Shown: positions 1-8,591, counted from the stretch's first letter. The stretch is DNA of 64,000 nt from CAWUEX02 sp963921305 (GCA_963921305.4 CAWUEX030000002.1:868001-932000), one strand, 5' to 3'. Numbers and translations are program-made. The notes: generated by a model not told the origin, from the letters alone.

Positions 1-1
1 G

Positions 2-1894
2 GACGGCTTGCAGGAGTCCCGCCATGTGTTTGTGGACGGGTGCGAGTTGACATCAGCGTGGGCCGGTAAAAACAGCTTCACGGTTTGCGAACTTGGGTTT
101 GGCAGCGGACTCAATTTTCTTGCCACTTGGGATGCATGGCAGCAGACAGCCAAGGGAGGAAATGCTCTCCATTATGTCGGCATAGAGGGATCACCCCTCG
201 CCGCGAGCGATATGCGCCGCGCGCACAGTCTTTTTCCGCAGATCAGTGGTCTTAGCCAGTTACTCGTCGACGCATATCCAGCCCCTCGTCCCGGATTTCA
301 TCGCCTTTGGTTTAAGGAGCAGCGAGTCTGCCTCACGCTTCTCATCGGGCATGTGGATGACATGCTCGCGCAGACGAGTGGTCCGGTAGATGCCTGGTTT
401 CTGGACGGCTTCGCACCGGACCGCAATCCGGAGATGTGGGCACCTTCGGTATTGGAAAGCATATCTGCCCTTTCGGCTGACGGTGCGCGCGTCGCAACTT
501 ATTCTGTTGCGGGCGCGGTGAGACGCGGTCTCGAAAACGCGGGTTTCAATGTGGCAAAGCGCCCAGGGCATGGAAAAAAGAGACATGCCCTCTCTGGAGC
601 CAATCACTTGCCAAAAGATATCCGGGATCCAGCGCCGTGGTTTCGTATTCCGTCACGCGTGAGAACCAACTCTCAACATATTGCAGTGATCGGCGCGGGT
701 ATTGCCGGGGCATGTGTCGCCCATGCGGCGCGGCAGCGCGGCTTGAGGGTAACTGTGATCGACAAAAACCAAGCCGTCGCCTCGGAAGCGTCTTCAGTTC
801 CGTGGGCCGTTCTCTCCCCCCGATTCACGGCTGAGCCGAGCGTTGAGTCAGAGTTCTATGCGCAAGCCTGGCGCCAAGCGATCCCGCTGTTCGAAAGTCT
901 GACACAAAAGAACTCCAGCGACGTCTTTAGACAGATCGGCACGTTTATCGTTGCACCATCCGCGGAGGATGCCACCCGCCACGATAAAATCATTGCACAG
1001 CGCGTTCTACCCGAGGACCACATGGTCGTCGCCGGCCCAGAGACCGCCGAGGCGATCACAGGTATTCCAATAGGGCACGGTGGTTTTTTTCTACCTCGCG
1101 GCGGATTGCTGCAAATGAGTGAGGCGTGCCAGGCGCTTCTTCGCAGCGCCAATGTCATTCTAAATCAATCAGTAGCATCGATAGAGCGCAGAGGAGGAAG
1201 TTGGGCCCTATTCGGCAAGAATGGCGAAGACGTCCTGGCGGCGGATGCGGTTGTTCTTGCGTCGGGTATATCTTGCACCGAATTTGATCAGTGTGCGGAC
1301 CTGCCGTTACGCCTTCGGCACGGACAGTTAACCTCCATCACATCGACGGGCCAGTCCGAGGCGATAAAAACAGCGTTGGCCGGCAAGGGCACGGTGACAC
1401 CTGTCGTCGACGGAGGTCATGTCATTGGCGCGACCTTCGATCACTTTCCGGGGAGAATTGGTGAGAATGCCCACAGCACGTCCGAAGAGGCGGACATCCG
1501 CAACGTGAGCCAAGCGCACCACATGGTGCCCAGAGTTTTGGACGACAGTGAGGTGCGCTCCGATCGCAGCTGGGCAAACGTGAGGAGTACAACACCGGAT
1601 CATCTCCCCATCGCCGGCCCTGTCGCGGTGGTGGAACGCTACCCCTCGCTTTACGGTGACGTGCATCATGGCCGCCACTGGAAACGTTATCCTGACGCGC
1701 CATACCACGACGGGCTATTTGTTCTGGGTGGGCTTGGCGCGCGGGGCGCAACGTCCGCCCCCCTATTGGCGGAGCTCATCGTAAGCGAAATGTGCGGCGA
1801 ACCGCTGCCAGTGTCCCGTCCGGTTGCAGATGCACTACATCCGGCCCGTTTCACGATGCGGGCCCTGCGCCGCGCGACAAATCCGACCGGTTAG
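2..1894 (+). CDS. mnmC: MnmC, bifunctional tRNA wobble-uridine modification enzyme (5' partial)
   Basis: This enzyme makes mnm5s2U at the wobble position of tRNA: the C-terminal FAD oxidoreductase removes the carboxymethyl group and the N-terminal SAM domain methylates the resulting amine. The reading frame is open to the window edge, and the first visible residues (DGLQESRHVF) match the inside of the N-terminal domain, so the true start lies outside. The SAM site VCELGFGSGLNF comes first, then PVDAWFLDGFAP of the methyltransferase. A dinucleotide-binding motif, IAVIGAGIAGA, opens the FAD domain near visible residue 225, and GGLGARGATSAPLLAE closes it. About 630 residues are visible, against roughly 670 for the E. 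coli protein, so only a short N-terminus is missing. The first in-frame TTG (base 8) is inside the domain and is not the start. Confidence 0.93.
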   Translation, partial: DGLQESRHVFVDGCELTSAWAGKNSFTVCELGFGSGLNFLATWDAWQQTAKGGNALHYVGIEGSPLAASDMRRAHSLFPQISGLSQLLVDAYPAPRPGFHRLWFKEQRVCLTLLIGHVDDMLAQTSGPVDAWFLDGFAPDRNPEMWAPSVLESISALSADGARVATYSVAGAVRRGLENAGFNVAKRPGHGKKRHALSGANHLPKDIRDPAPWFRIPSRVRTNSQHIAVIGAGIAGACVAHAARQRGLRVTVIDKNQAVASEASSVPWAVLSPRFTAEPSVESEFYAQAWRQAIPLFESLTQKNSSDVFRQIGTFIVAPSAEDATRHDKIIAQRVLPEDHMVVAGPETAEAITGIPIGHGGFFLPRGGLLQMSEACQALLRSANVILNQSVASIERRGGSWALFGKNGEDVLAADAVVLASGISCTEFDQCADLPLRLRHGQLTSITSTGQSEAIKTALAGKGTVTPVVDGGHVIGATFDHFPGRIGENAHSTSEEADIRNVSQAHHMVPRVLDDSEVRSDRSWANVRSTTPDHLPIAGPVAVVERYPSLYGDVHHGRHWKRYPDAPYHDGLFVLGGLGARGATSAPLLAELIVSEMCGEPLPVSRPVADALHPARFTMRALRRATNPTG

Positions 1895-2019
1895 ATCTTC
1901 GACGACGAGCGACCTCAAAATTGCCATCTCTCCGCCATGTGAGGGCCAGCTTACCTCTTCAGAGTGCAGCAGCCGCCGAAAGTACCAACGGCCTGTCGTA
2001 TTCGGGAGGATTACTCATT

Positions 2020-2319
2020 TTGAAGAACGGTCCCGCTTTCGTCCTGAGAGTTCTCGGCTACCTGTTAGGGATGGTCTGCGTGTTAGGCTCGTGGGTCTTT
2101 TTCAGCTTATCCAACCCGGCTGCAGTACCGGTTGCCGTGGATGCCCGCCCAGACAAGCCCGTTTCGCTTCACCCCAAAATGCTACCTCCCGCCTCTTCTG
2201 GATGGTCACTCGTCAGTGACGTTTCCGGAAAAAACGGGAGGCAACTTGAGCTTTCTGTCACTGGGGTAGGAACTGACTCAGGGACAGTGACGCGAAAGCC
2301 TGATCACATAGGGTACTGA
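2020..2319 (+). CDS. Small membrane-anchored hypothetical protein (99 aa)
   Basis: I do not recognise this protein. I chose the TTG start at 2020 because a clear GGGAGGA ribosome-binding sequence (2004-2010) lies nine bases upstream; no ATG is as well placed. Residues 6-30 (AFVLRVLGYLLGMVCVLGSW and following FFSL) form one hydrophobic helix, so the protein should be an N-terminally anchored inner-membrane or exported protein. The remaining 65 residues are polar, with no cysteine motif or known domain. It follows mnmC by 125 bases and precedes the DUF6502 gene. It could be non-coding; the support is the ribosome-binding site, the helix and the open frame. Confidence 0.42.
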   Translation: MKNGPAFVLRVLGYLLGMVCVLGSWVFFSLSNPAAVPVAVDARPDKPVSLHPKMLPPASSGWSLVSDVSGKNGRQLELSVTGVGTDSGTVTRKPDHIGY

Positions 2320-2378
2320 ACGCGATTCTCTGGGTTGGCTTGTCCTTTGTTTGCTACTGCTCCGTAGTGTTTCAATTT

Positions 2379-2395
2379 GTGGGAATATTTCCCAC
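2379..2395. promoter_or_regulatory. Inverted repeat GTGGGAA-N3-TTCCCAC (distal copy)
   Basis: Perfect seven-base arms GTGGGAA/TTCCCAC surround a three-base spacer. The flanks continue the symmetry (TT on the left, AA on the right). A second site of identical design lies 66 bases downstream, centre to centre, and both sit within 130 bases upstream of the DUF6502 gene. This layout looks like a pair of operators for a dimeric regulator. I do not recognise the regulator. Confidence 0.6.
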
Positions 2396-2444
2396 GAACA
2401 AGGAGAGAATAGCCTTATAAAAATCATCAGGTCAACAAAAAAAT

Positions 2445-2461
2445 GTGGGAAATTTTCCCAC
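2445..2461. promoter_or_regulatory. Inverted repeat GTGGGAA-N3-TTCCCAC (proximal copy)
   Basis: This is the second copy of the 17-base palindrome, with arms identical to the copy at 2379 and spacer ATT instead of TAT. It ends 46 bases before the DUF6502 start codon, in an A/T-rich stretch where the promoter is expected, so a protein bound here could block or activate transcription. There is no T-run after the stem, so a terminator is unlikely. Confidence 0.6.
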
Positions 2462-2506
2462 AATGTTGTATATCCGTATCCAACATGACGTTGAACTGAG
2501 TTCCGG

Positions 2507-3382
2507 ATGCTTATGAGTCAGGGCACTCTCCCTGCCGGCCCACCCGAGGCATTGATTGCAGCGCTGCGGCGCGTGCTGCGGCCCTTGGTGCGGCTGATGA
2601 TCTCCAAAGGGATCACGCTGCCGACCATTACCACCCTTTTAAAGGAGACTTATGTCTCGGTCGCTGAGACGGATTTTCCAGTCTCGGGCAAGCGGCAGAC
2701 GGACAGCCGGATCAACCTTTTAACTGGGGTTCACAGAAAAGATGTGAAGCGCCTGCGCGAGGAGAAGCTCACGGAACGCGACACCCCGCCGGCGGTGGGC
2801 CTGGGCGCTCAACTGGTCTCGCGCTGGGTCAGCGACGCTTCAACGACGGACTCAGATGGCCGGCCTATCCCCTTGCCCCGCCAGGGAAAAACGCCAGACC
2901 AGCCGTCCTTCGACGGTTTGGTGGAAAGCATCTCCAAGGATGTCCGGCCGCGGGCCGTGCTGGACGAATGGCTGCGCCTGGGCGTCGCCGAACTGGACGA
3001 TCAGGACCGGGTGGCCCTCAACCGCCAGGCCTTCATTCCGGAGAAGGGCTTCGAGGAAAAGGCCTTCTATTTCGGCCGCAACATCCACGACCATCTCGCA
3101 GCAACGGTCCACAACCTGGATGGCAACGGCAACCCCCGGCTGGAACGCAGCGTTCACTATAGCGGGCTGACCGAATCGTCGGTCCGCATGTTGGCTGAAC
3201 AGGCCGAAAAAACGGGCATGGACTCCTTGCTGGCGCTGAACAAGCTGGCCCGGGAGCGCGTCGACGCCGATTCGGGCGCCCCAGACGCCACCCATCGCTT
3301 CAATTTTGGCTTGTATTTCTTTGACGAGGGCCACAGCCTGGACGATAAGACGGGCGGGGAAACCAAGGACGAGGCTGATTAG
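2507..3382 (+). CDS. DUF6502 family protein
   Basis: This matches the DUF6502 family of proteobacterial proteins of unknown function, about 290 residues long. The N-terminal stretch RPLVRLMISKGITLP and the following ETYVSVAETDF and TDSRINLLTGVHRKDVKRLR resemble a helical, possibly DNA-binding, module: the 'tests for a small helix then lists genes it touches' pattern of winged helices is suggestive but not proof. No signal peptide is present, so it should be cytoplasmic. The DUF5666 lipoprotein gene starts two bases after its stop, so the two are one transcription unit; this pairing recurs in the families as I know them. ATG codons at 2507 and 2513 are both possible starts, and neither has a strong ribosome-binding site. 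The twin inverted repeats upstream could be its own operators (inference). Confidence 0.8.
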   Translation: MLMSQGTLPAGPPEALIAALRRVLRPLVRLMISKGITLPTITTLLKETYVSVAETDFPVSGKRQTDSRINLLTGVHRKDVKRLREEKLTERDTPPAVGLGAQLVSRWVSDASTTDSDGRPIPLPRQGKTPDQPSFDGLVESISKDVRPRAVLDEWLRLGVAELDDQDRVALNRQAFIPEKGFEEKAFYFGRNIHDHLAATVHNLDGNGNPRLERSVHYSGLTESSVRMLAEQAEKTGMDSLLALNKLARERVDADSGAPDATHRFNFGLYFFDEGHSLDDKTGGETKDEAD

Positions 3383-3384
3383 CC

Positions 3385-4641
3385 ATGCACCTGAGGGGGT
3401 CACGACGGAACGGACGCACCCTGCGGCAGATTGCCGCAGCGGGCGTTGCGCTTGTCTGGCTCGCCGCCTGTGCGTCCGGCCCCTCCCAGCAATATGCGTC
3501 CGCAAACTCTGACGGCATCAGCGGCACGGGTATAACCAGCTCGGGTATCGTTGCCCAGAACACCTCCAGTGACGGCATCAGCGGCACCGGCATCGTCGCC
3601 CAGTCCGAGATGGGCGGTGACGGCATCGGCGGCACGGGTGTCGTCGCGGATTTGGGGGGCGACGGCATCGGCGGCACCGGCATCGTCGGCACCATCTCCG
3701 GCTTCGGCAGTATCATCGTCAATGGTCTGAAACTCGACTACGACACCGACACCATCGTCGAAAGCGACGGCCGCCCCGCTGCCCTGACCGACCTCAAGGT
3801 TGGCCAGGTAATCGAAGGGGTCGCCTTCCGTGACGAACGGGGCACGTTGCATCTCGAAGAACTTGAAATCCGCCACGCCGTCACCGGCCCGATCAGCAGC
3901 ATCGACCACGACAACGAGCGCCTGGTGGTGCTGGGCCAGACGGTGCGCGTCAACCTCGCCGGCGACGGTGCTCAGAAGACGGCCTTTAGCACGCTCAAGG
4001 TGGGCGACATGGTCCGGGTCTCCGGCCTGCGCCTGAATGACGGCATGATTGTCGCCTCGCGGCTGGATCAAACCGACGACGACGGCCGCGTCCTGGTGCG
4101 CGGGCCGGTGACAACCAGCACGAACAACACCCTCACCATCGGCGACCTCGCCATCAATGCCGGTGATGCCGCCCTGGCCGAAGACCTCGCGGCGGGCGAC
4201 CGCGCCTTTGTTGCCGGACGCATGATCGGCGAACAGTTCGTTGCCGATGTGATTGTCGACAAACCAGCCCTGCCCTTTGATGACCGGGTCTCCGACGTAT
4301 CGCTTGAAGGCTACGTGCCCGACACCACCGGCACATCACTGTCGGTGCAAGGCGTGCCGGTCACGGGTCTTGATCTGCCGAACGACATCAAACCGGGTGA
4401 CCGGGTGGTCGTGTCCGGCCGCGTCAGCGCCGGCGGCATCGTCGCCGCCCGCGAGATCGAGCGGGTGCGCACGGTCATCACCGTCTTGCGCCCAACCGAA
4501 CTGATGCGCCCGGCCCGCATGCGCCCAACTATGATGGAGCGCCCGGAGCGCATCGAGCGTCCGCAGCGTCCGGTCGAACGCCCGGTCCAGCCGGAACGCC
4601 CGCGCGAACGGCCCGGCGCTTATCGTCCGCCGATGGTCTAG
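3385..4641 (+). CDS. DUF5666 domain lipoprotein with DGI-GTGI repeats
   Basis: An N-terminal basic and hydrophobic segment ends in the lipobox LAAC (Cys29), so this should be a lipoprotein of the cell envelope. Residues about 40-110 carry four repeats of the type DGIsGTGI, followed by GTISGFGSIIVNGLKLDYDTD, the usual entry to DUF5666 beta modules. At least three DUF5666-like repeats follow (VGQVIEGVA, VGDMVRVSGL, PGDRVVVSGRV), each ending in a region such as LHLEELEIRHAVTGPIS. The C-terminus (from about residue 370) is a low-complexity Arg/Pro tail (RPERIERPQRP and similar). The ATG at 3385 is two bases after DUF6502. The function is unknown; a surface or periplasmic binding role is inferred from location only. 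Confidence 0.82.
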   Translation: MHLRGSRRNGRTLRQIAAAGVALVWLAACASGPSQQYASANSDGISGTGITSSGIVAQNTSSDGISGTGIVAQSEMGGDGIGGTGVVADLGGDGIGGTGIVGTISGFGSIIVNGLKLDYDTDTIVESDGRPAALTDLKVGQVIEGVAFRDERGTLHLEELEIRHAVTGPISSIDHDNERLVVLGQTVRVNLAGDGAQKTAFSTLKVGDMVRVSGLRLNDGMIVASRLDQTDDDGRVLVRGPVTTSTNNTLTIGDLAINAGDAALAEDLAAGDRAFVAGRMIGEQFVADVIVDKPALPFDDRVSDVSLEGYVPDTTGTSLSVQGVPVTGLDLPNDIKPGDRVVVSGRVSAGGIVAAREIERVRTVITVLRPTELMRPARMRPTMMERPERIERPQRPVERPVQPERPRERPGAYRPPMV

Positions 4642-4691
4642 CCGCGGAATGCGGACGGTCTAACGGCGGAACGCCGCTCTAAGATTTCAGA

Positions 4692-5498
4692 TCAAGGAAA
4701 GCGGTAGACGAAAGCCAGGCCCACACCTTCGTCGGGACTGTTTTCGGAAAAGCCCATCACCGCATAGAAATTCACCGACCATTCGTCGTTCATACGAATG
4801 TTGAGATAGGCGAGCCCCTCTTGCGGGTCCTCGGACTCTTTAATCGCCGATTGCCGGTAGTCATAAGAGAAACCGGTGGCGACGCGCTCCGACCACGAAT
4901 ATTGCAGCCCGATGCTGCCATAGGCGGTGTTACGCAGCTTGAAGCCTTGTGGCACGCCGGCCCATTTGTAACCAAGGGTCGCGAAGGGAATGAATGGGCC
5001 GAAGGACTGCGCCAGGTCGAGCTGCAGAGCGGCGTCCGGCTCGCCGGTGCCGAGACCCGCACTCAAACTTGCGGTCGGCAGTTTCAACCGCGCGGTGACA
5101 TCGATGAAGGTGCCGCGCTCCCACAGTTCCTCGAAGCTGTACATCACCGACAGCGACACATCGCCCAACCCGGAGGCACTGTCGGTCTCCCGCGTGCCGA
5201 CACTGCCGCCTTCGGCGCCGTCGAGAATCAGCGCCGGACCGGACACGTTGAGCCACGGCACAACCGCGCGCGCGGTCCACGGGCCGTCTTCGGCCTGCAC
5301 GGTCAACGGCATGAACACGATCTCAGTGGCTTCGTCGGCGCCGTAGGTGCCGGAGGTATAATCGAACCCCAAGGTAGCGCGGTAACGTGGCTCCCCGGGA
5401 CCATCCTGTTGTGCCGACACCGGCACAGAGACGGGTATAGAGAATGACGCAGTCAAAAGCGTCGTGATGGCAAAACGTGAAACCTGGGCCCTCAGCAT
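4692..5498 (-). CDS. Outer-membrane-type beta-barrel protein, putative transporter
   Basis: The start at 5498 (MLRAQVSRFAITTLLTASF) gives a normal Sec signal peptide ending near VSAQ; longer frames upstream run over the divergent gene. The mature part (about 245 residues) alternates hydrophobic and polar residues, with strands such as WTARAVVPWLN, GDVSLSVMYSFE and YGSIGLQYSWSERVATGFSYDY, and it ends in aromatic VYRFP, the usual outer-membrane targeting ending. This resembles the family often labelled transporter or phenol-degradation MetA-like porins; the substrate is unknown. It is transcribed divergently from the substrate-binding protein at 5566 (67 bases apart), so the two could share control. 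Confidence 0.7.
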   Translation of the reverse strand: MLRAQVSRFAITTLLTASFSIPVSVPVSAQQDGPGEPRYRATLGFDYTSGTYGADEATEIVFMPLTVQAEDGPWTARAVVPWLNVSGPALILDGAEGGSVGTRETDSASGLGDVSLSVMYSFEELWERGTFIDVTARLKLPTASLSAGLGTGEPDAALQLDLAQSFGPFIPFATLGYKWAGVPQGFKLRNTAYGSIGLQYSWSERVATGFSYDYRQSAIKESEDPQEGLAYLNIRMNDEWSVNFYAVMGFSENSPDEGVGLAFVYRFP

Positions 5499-5565
5499 GG
5501 CGGCAGTATAGCGGAGGACCGGCCCGGCTGGACAGACGCGGCACACCCTCCGTACTGTGAAGGTT

Positions 5566-7071
5566 ATGAAACAGTCTCTTGTGATCAAGCTCTCCGCCGC
5601 CGCCATTGCGGTGCTGATGAGCGCTCCTGTCGCCGCGGAGTCGACGCTGCGCCTCGGCCTCGCCTCGCTGCCCAACGGCAATGGCAATCCGTTCGATTCC
5701 AGCGCGCGCACCACCTGGTACACCATGCGCGCGTTCTTCGACACGCTGACCCAACTGGGAGAAAACCTGACCATTGAGCCCGGCCTGGCCGTGGCCTGGG
5801 AGAACACCGACGACCTGACCTGGGTCGTCACCCTGCGCGAGGGCGTGACCTTCTCCAACGGCGAAGTGCTTGACGGCGAGGCGGCGCTGTTCGGCTACCG
5901 CTATCTGCAAACGGAAGACGGGGCGCGCGAGTCGCTGGCGCGGGACGCGCAGGTCATTGCGTCGATGGAAGCTCTAGATGACCTAACCGTGAAGTTCGTC
6001 ACCACCGAACCGATGCCGGAGTTTCCCCGCTTGATGGCGGTGGTGCCGGTGATTGCCCCGGCCCACTGGCAGAACGTGGGACGTGACGGCTTTGCCTTCT
6101 ACCCGGTCGGCACCGGTCCCTTCAAGGTCACAGACTGGCAAGCGAACCGCATCAAACTGGAGGCGTTCCGCGAGTCCTGGCGCGCGCCGAAGGTCGATAA
6201 GCTGGAGATCCTCGCCATTCCGGAAACGGCGGCGCGGGTCGCAGGCCTGCTGACCGACCGGATCGACATCGCCTCGGAGATCGGCCCGGACGACGTATAT
6301 CAGGTGGAAGCGGCGGGCTTGCAAACCTACCAGCGCCCGGCGACAGCGGTTGAGGTGGTGGCGTTCAACACCTTGATCGACTCCCCTTTGCAGGACCCGC
6401 GCGTACGTCAGGCCTTGAACTACGCCGTCAACAAAGAGGTGATTACCGCGGCGATCATGGACGGGCGCACCCGGGTGGCCGATCAGATGACCCCGGCGAT
6501 CAATCCGGAACGGGTGCCAGACATCGCGCCGTACAGCTATGACCCCGACAAAGCCAAAGCGTTATTGGCAGACGCCGGCTATCCCGACGGGTTTTCATTT
6601 ACCTTCGAGTTCAGTTTCGGCACCGGCGGCACCCACATGCCGTCGATGTTCCAGCAGGTTGCGGTCGACCTGAAACAGATCGGTGTTGAGATGATCGTCC
6701 AGCCGAGGCCGTGGAGTCAGTACGTGCGCGGCGTGCTGCAAGGGGAATGGAACGGCCAAGCCTTCGGCTTCGAATACGAAGTGTTGCCGACCGGCAGCAG
6801 CATGCGGCCCTTCCGTCTTCATTCCTGCGCCTGGCCTTTCCCGTGGTACTGCGACGAGACCATCGAGCCGGCCATCGCCCGCGCCAAGCAGGAGATGAAC
6901 GAGGAGGCGCGCATCGCTGCGGTGCATGAGGTACTGCGCCATTATCACGATGAAGCGGTCGCGCTCTTGCTGGTGGAGAACCTGGGCATCGACGGCCTAA
7001 ACCCGCGGGTGAAGGGGTATAGCCAGATCGGCGGCATCATTCCGTTCCACGACATCGCGCTGATGGATTGA
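5566..7071 (+). CDS. ABC transporter substrate-binding protein, family 5
   Basis: A periplasmic binding protein of the peptide/nickel (SBP_bac_5) class. It starts with a Sec signal peptide (MKQSLVIKLSAAAIAVLMSAPVAA), then LRLGLASLPNGNGNPFD. The family hallmarks follow in order: IEPGLAVAWENTDDLTWVV, LREGVTFSNGEVLDGEA, GTGPFKVTDW, VRQALNYAVNKEVI and DPDKAKALLADAGYPDGF. Near the C-terminus it has LHSCAWPFPWYCDE, shared with the next gene. A GTG at 5557 is an alternative start. No permease or ATPase gene is adjacent, so its partner must be elsewhere. Ligand unknown. The next gene, a paralogue, begins five bases after its stop. Confidence 0.88.
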   Translation: MKQSLVIKLSAAAIAVLMSAPVAAESTLRLGLASLPNGNGNPFDSSARTTWYTMRAFFDTLTQLGENLTIEPGLAVAWENTDDLTWVVTLREGVTFSNGEVLDGEAALFGYRYLQTEDGARESLARDAQVIASMEALDDLTVKFVTTEPMPEFPRLMAVVPVIAPAHWQNVGRDGFAFYPVGTGPFKVTDWQANRIKLEAFRESWRAPKVDKLEILAIPETAARVAGLLTDRIDIASEIGPDDVYQVEAAGLQTYQRPATAVEVVAFNTLIDSPLQDPRVRQALNYAVNKEVITAAIMDGRTRVADQMTPAINPERVPDIAPYSYDPDKAKALLADAGYPDGFSFTFEFSFGTGGTHMPSMFQQVAVDLKQIGVEMIVQPRPWSQYVRGVLQGEWNGQAFGFEYEVLPTGSSMRPFRLHSCAWPFPWYCDETIEPAIARAKQEMNEEARIAAVHEVLRHYHDEAVALLLVENLGIDGLNPRVKGYSQIGGIIPFHDIALMD

Positions 7072-7076
7072 TCAGC

Positions 7077-8591
7077 ATGCGGGTTAAACGGGCACTTATG
7101 CGCGGGTTCGCCGCAGGTCTCGCTTTGCTGATGAGTACGGCGGCCGCGCATGCGGACGGACCGCTGCGGGTGGCGATGATCGCCATGCCGCCAAGCGAGG
7201 GCAATCCGTTCTTCACCACGGCGACGACGCCGCACATGTTCTACTCGGCGCTATACGACACCCTGACCATGGTGAACGAACGTGGTGAGGTTCTGCCGCA
7301 GGTGGCGACGGCGTGGGAACGCACCGGTGAGCTGACCTGGCGCTTCGACCTGCGCGACGACGTGACCTTCTCGGACGGCACACCGGTGACGGCGGACACC
7401 GTGGTGGGCATGCTGCGCCATCTGCAAAGCGATGCCTTTGCCGCCCAGAGCGTGGTGCGGGAGTCACAAATGATCGCCTCGGCGCGGGCGCTGGATACCC
7501 ATATGGTGGAGTTCACCACCCATGAGCCACACGCGCTGTTGCCGCGCTACCTGTCGTTCTTCTATGTGGCGCCGCCGGACTACATCGATGAGGTGGGGTT
7601 GCAAGGGCTGGCCAACGCCCCGGTGGGCTCCGGTCCCTTCGTGCTCGACGACTGGCAGGCGGAACGCATTCTGTTGTCGCCGAACCCAACAGCCTGGCAG
7701 CAGCCGCAGGTGACCTCGCTGGAGGTGCTGGCCCTGCCGACGCCGACGGCGCGGCTGCAGGCGGTGGTAACCGGGCGGGTGGATGTGGCTTTCGCGCTTG
7801 GCCCCGACGACGAAGCAGCGCTGAAAGCCAACGGCCTGAGCCTGTATGTGCGCAACCCGGTGCGCGTTATGGTCGCCGGCTTTGATACCTTGCACGACGG
7901 TTCGCCCTTTGCCGATGTGCGCGTGCGGCGCGCGGTCAATCATGCGGTCAACCGGCAAGCCATCACCCAAAGCCTGATGGGCGGTTATGTGGAACCGGCG
8001 ACGCAGCCGGTGCCGGAAGGGGCGATCGGCTACGACCCGGAGCTTGAGGGCTACGCCTACGATCCGGACCGGGCCCGCGCCCTGCTGGCGGAGGCCGGGT
8101 ACGCTGACGGGTTTGATATTGTCTATGAGGTCACCTCGGGGGCGAGCAGCATGACCGACGCCTACAGCCAGCAGATTGCGGCGGACCTGGCCCAGGTGGG
8201 CATCCGCATGGAGATCCGCCCGGTGTTGTTCGCCCAGGCGGTGACCAAGATGACCCGCACCGGCTGGGACGGGAGCATGTTCAGTGTGGACTTCGCCACG
8301 GGACCGAGCATGGACGGCTTGCGGCCGATCCGCCTGCACTCCTGCGGGTGGAGCGCGCCGTGGTACTGCGACCCGGTGGCCGAACCGCTGTATCAGCAGG
8401 CCCAGGTGGCAAGCGACCGTGAGGCGCGGGTGACGCTGACGCGGCAACTGATCCGGCGCTATCACGATCAGGCCTCGGCGCTGTTTCTGTTTCCCGCACT
8501 CGGCATCGACGGTCTGGGCAAGCGGGTGACGCACTGGCGCACCGAGAACGACCGGGTGCTGTATCACGAGGCCCGGGTCACGGACCCGTGA
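7077..8591 (+). CDS. ABC transporter substrate-binding protein, family 5 (paralogue)
   Basis: This is a second SBP_bac_5 protein and a clear tandem paralogue of the preceding one. It has a signal peptide (MRGFAAGLALLMSTAAAHA), then LRVAMIAMPPSEGNPFF, LTWRFDLRDDVTFSDGTPV, VGSGPFVLDDW, RVRRAVNHAVNRQAI and DPDRARALLAEAGYADGF. The C-terminal LHSCGWSAPWYCDP matches the LHSCAWPFPWYCD of its neighbour, including both cysteines, which is not a general family signature I know. The ATG at 7077 is preferred to a TTG at 7068 that overlaps the previous stop. No transport genes follow; an 845-base gene-free region starts here. Confidence 0.88.
   Translation: MRVKRALMRGFAAGLALLMSTAAAHADGPLRVAMIAMPPSEGNPFFTTATTPHMFYSALYDTLTMVNERGEVLPQVATAWERTGELTWRFDLRDDVTFSDGTPVTADTVVGMLRHLQSDAFAAQSVVRESQMIASARALDTHMVEFTTHEPHALLPRYLSFFYVAPPDYIDEVGLQGLANAPVGSGPFVLDDWQAERILLSPNPTAWQQPQVTSLEVLALPTPTARLQAVVTGRVDVAFALGPDDEAALKANGLSLYVRNPVRVMVAGFDTLHDGSPFADVRVRRAVNHAVNRQAITQSLMGGYVEPATQPVPEGAIGYDPELEGYAYDPDRARALLAEAGYADGFDIVYEVTSGASSMTDAYSQQIAADLAQVGIRMEIRPVLFAQAVTKMTRTGWDGSMFSVDFATGPSMDGLRPIRLHSCGWSAPWYCDPVAEPLYQQAQVASDREARVTLTRQLIRRYHDQASALFLFPALGIDGLGKRVTHWRTENDRVLYHEARVTDP

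Noticed and set aside
4692..5858. A longer, 388-residue version of the outer-membrane-type protein
   Set aside because: The extra 120 N-terminal residues are antisense to the divergent substrate-binding protein gene, and a clean signal peptide starts at 5498.
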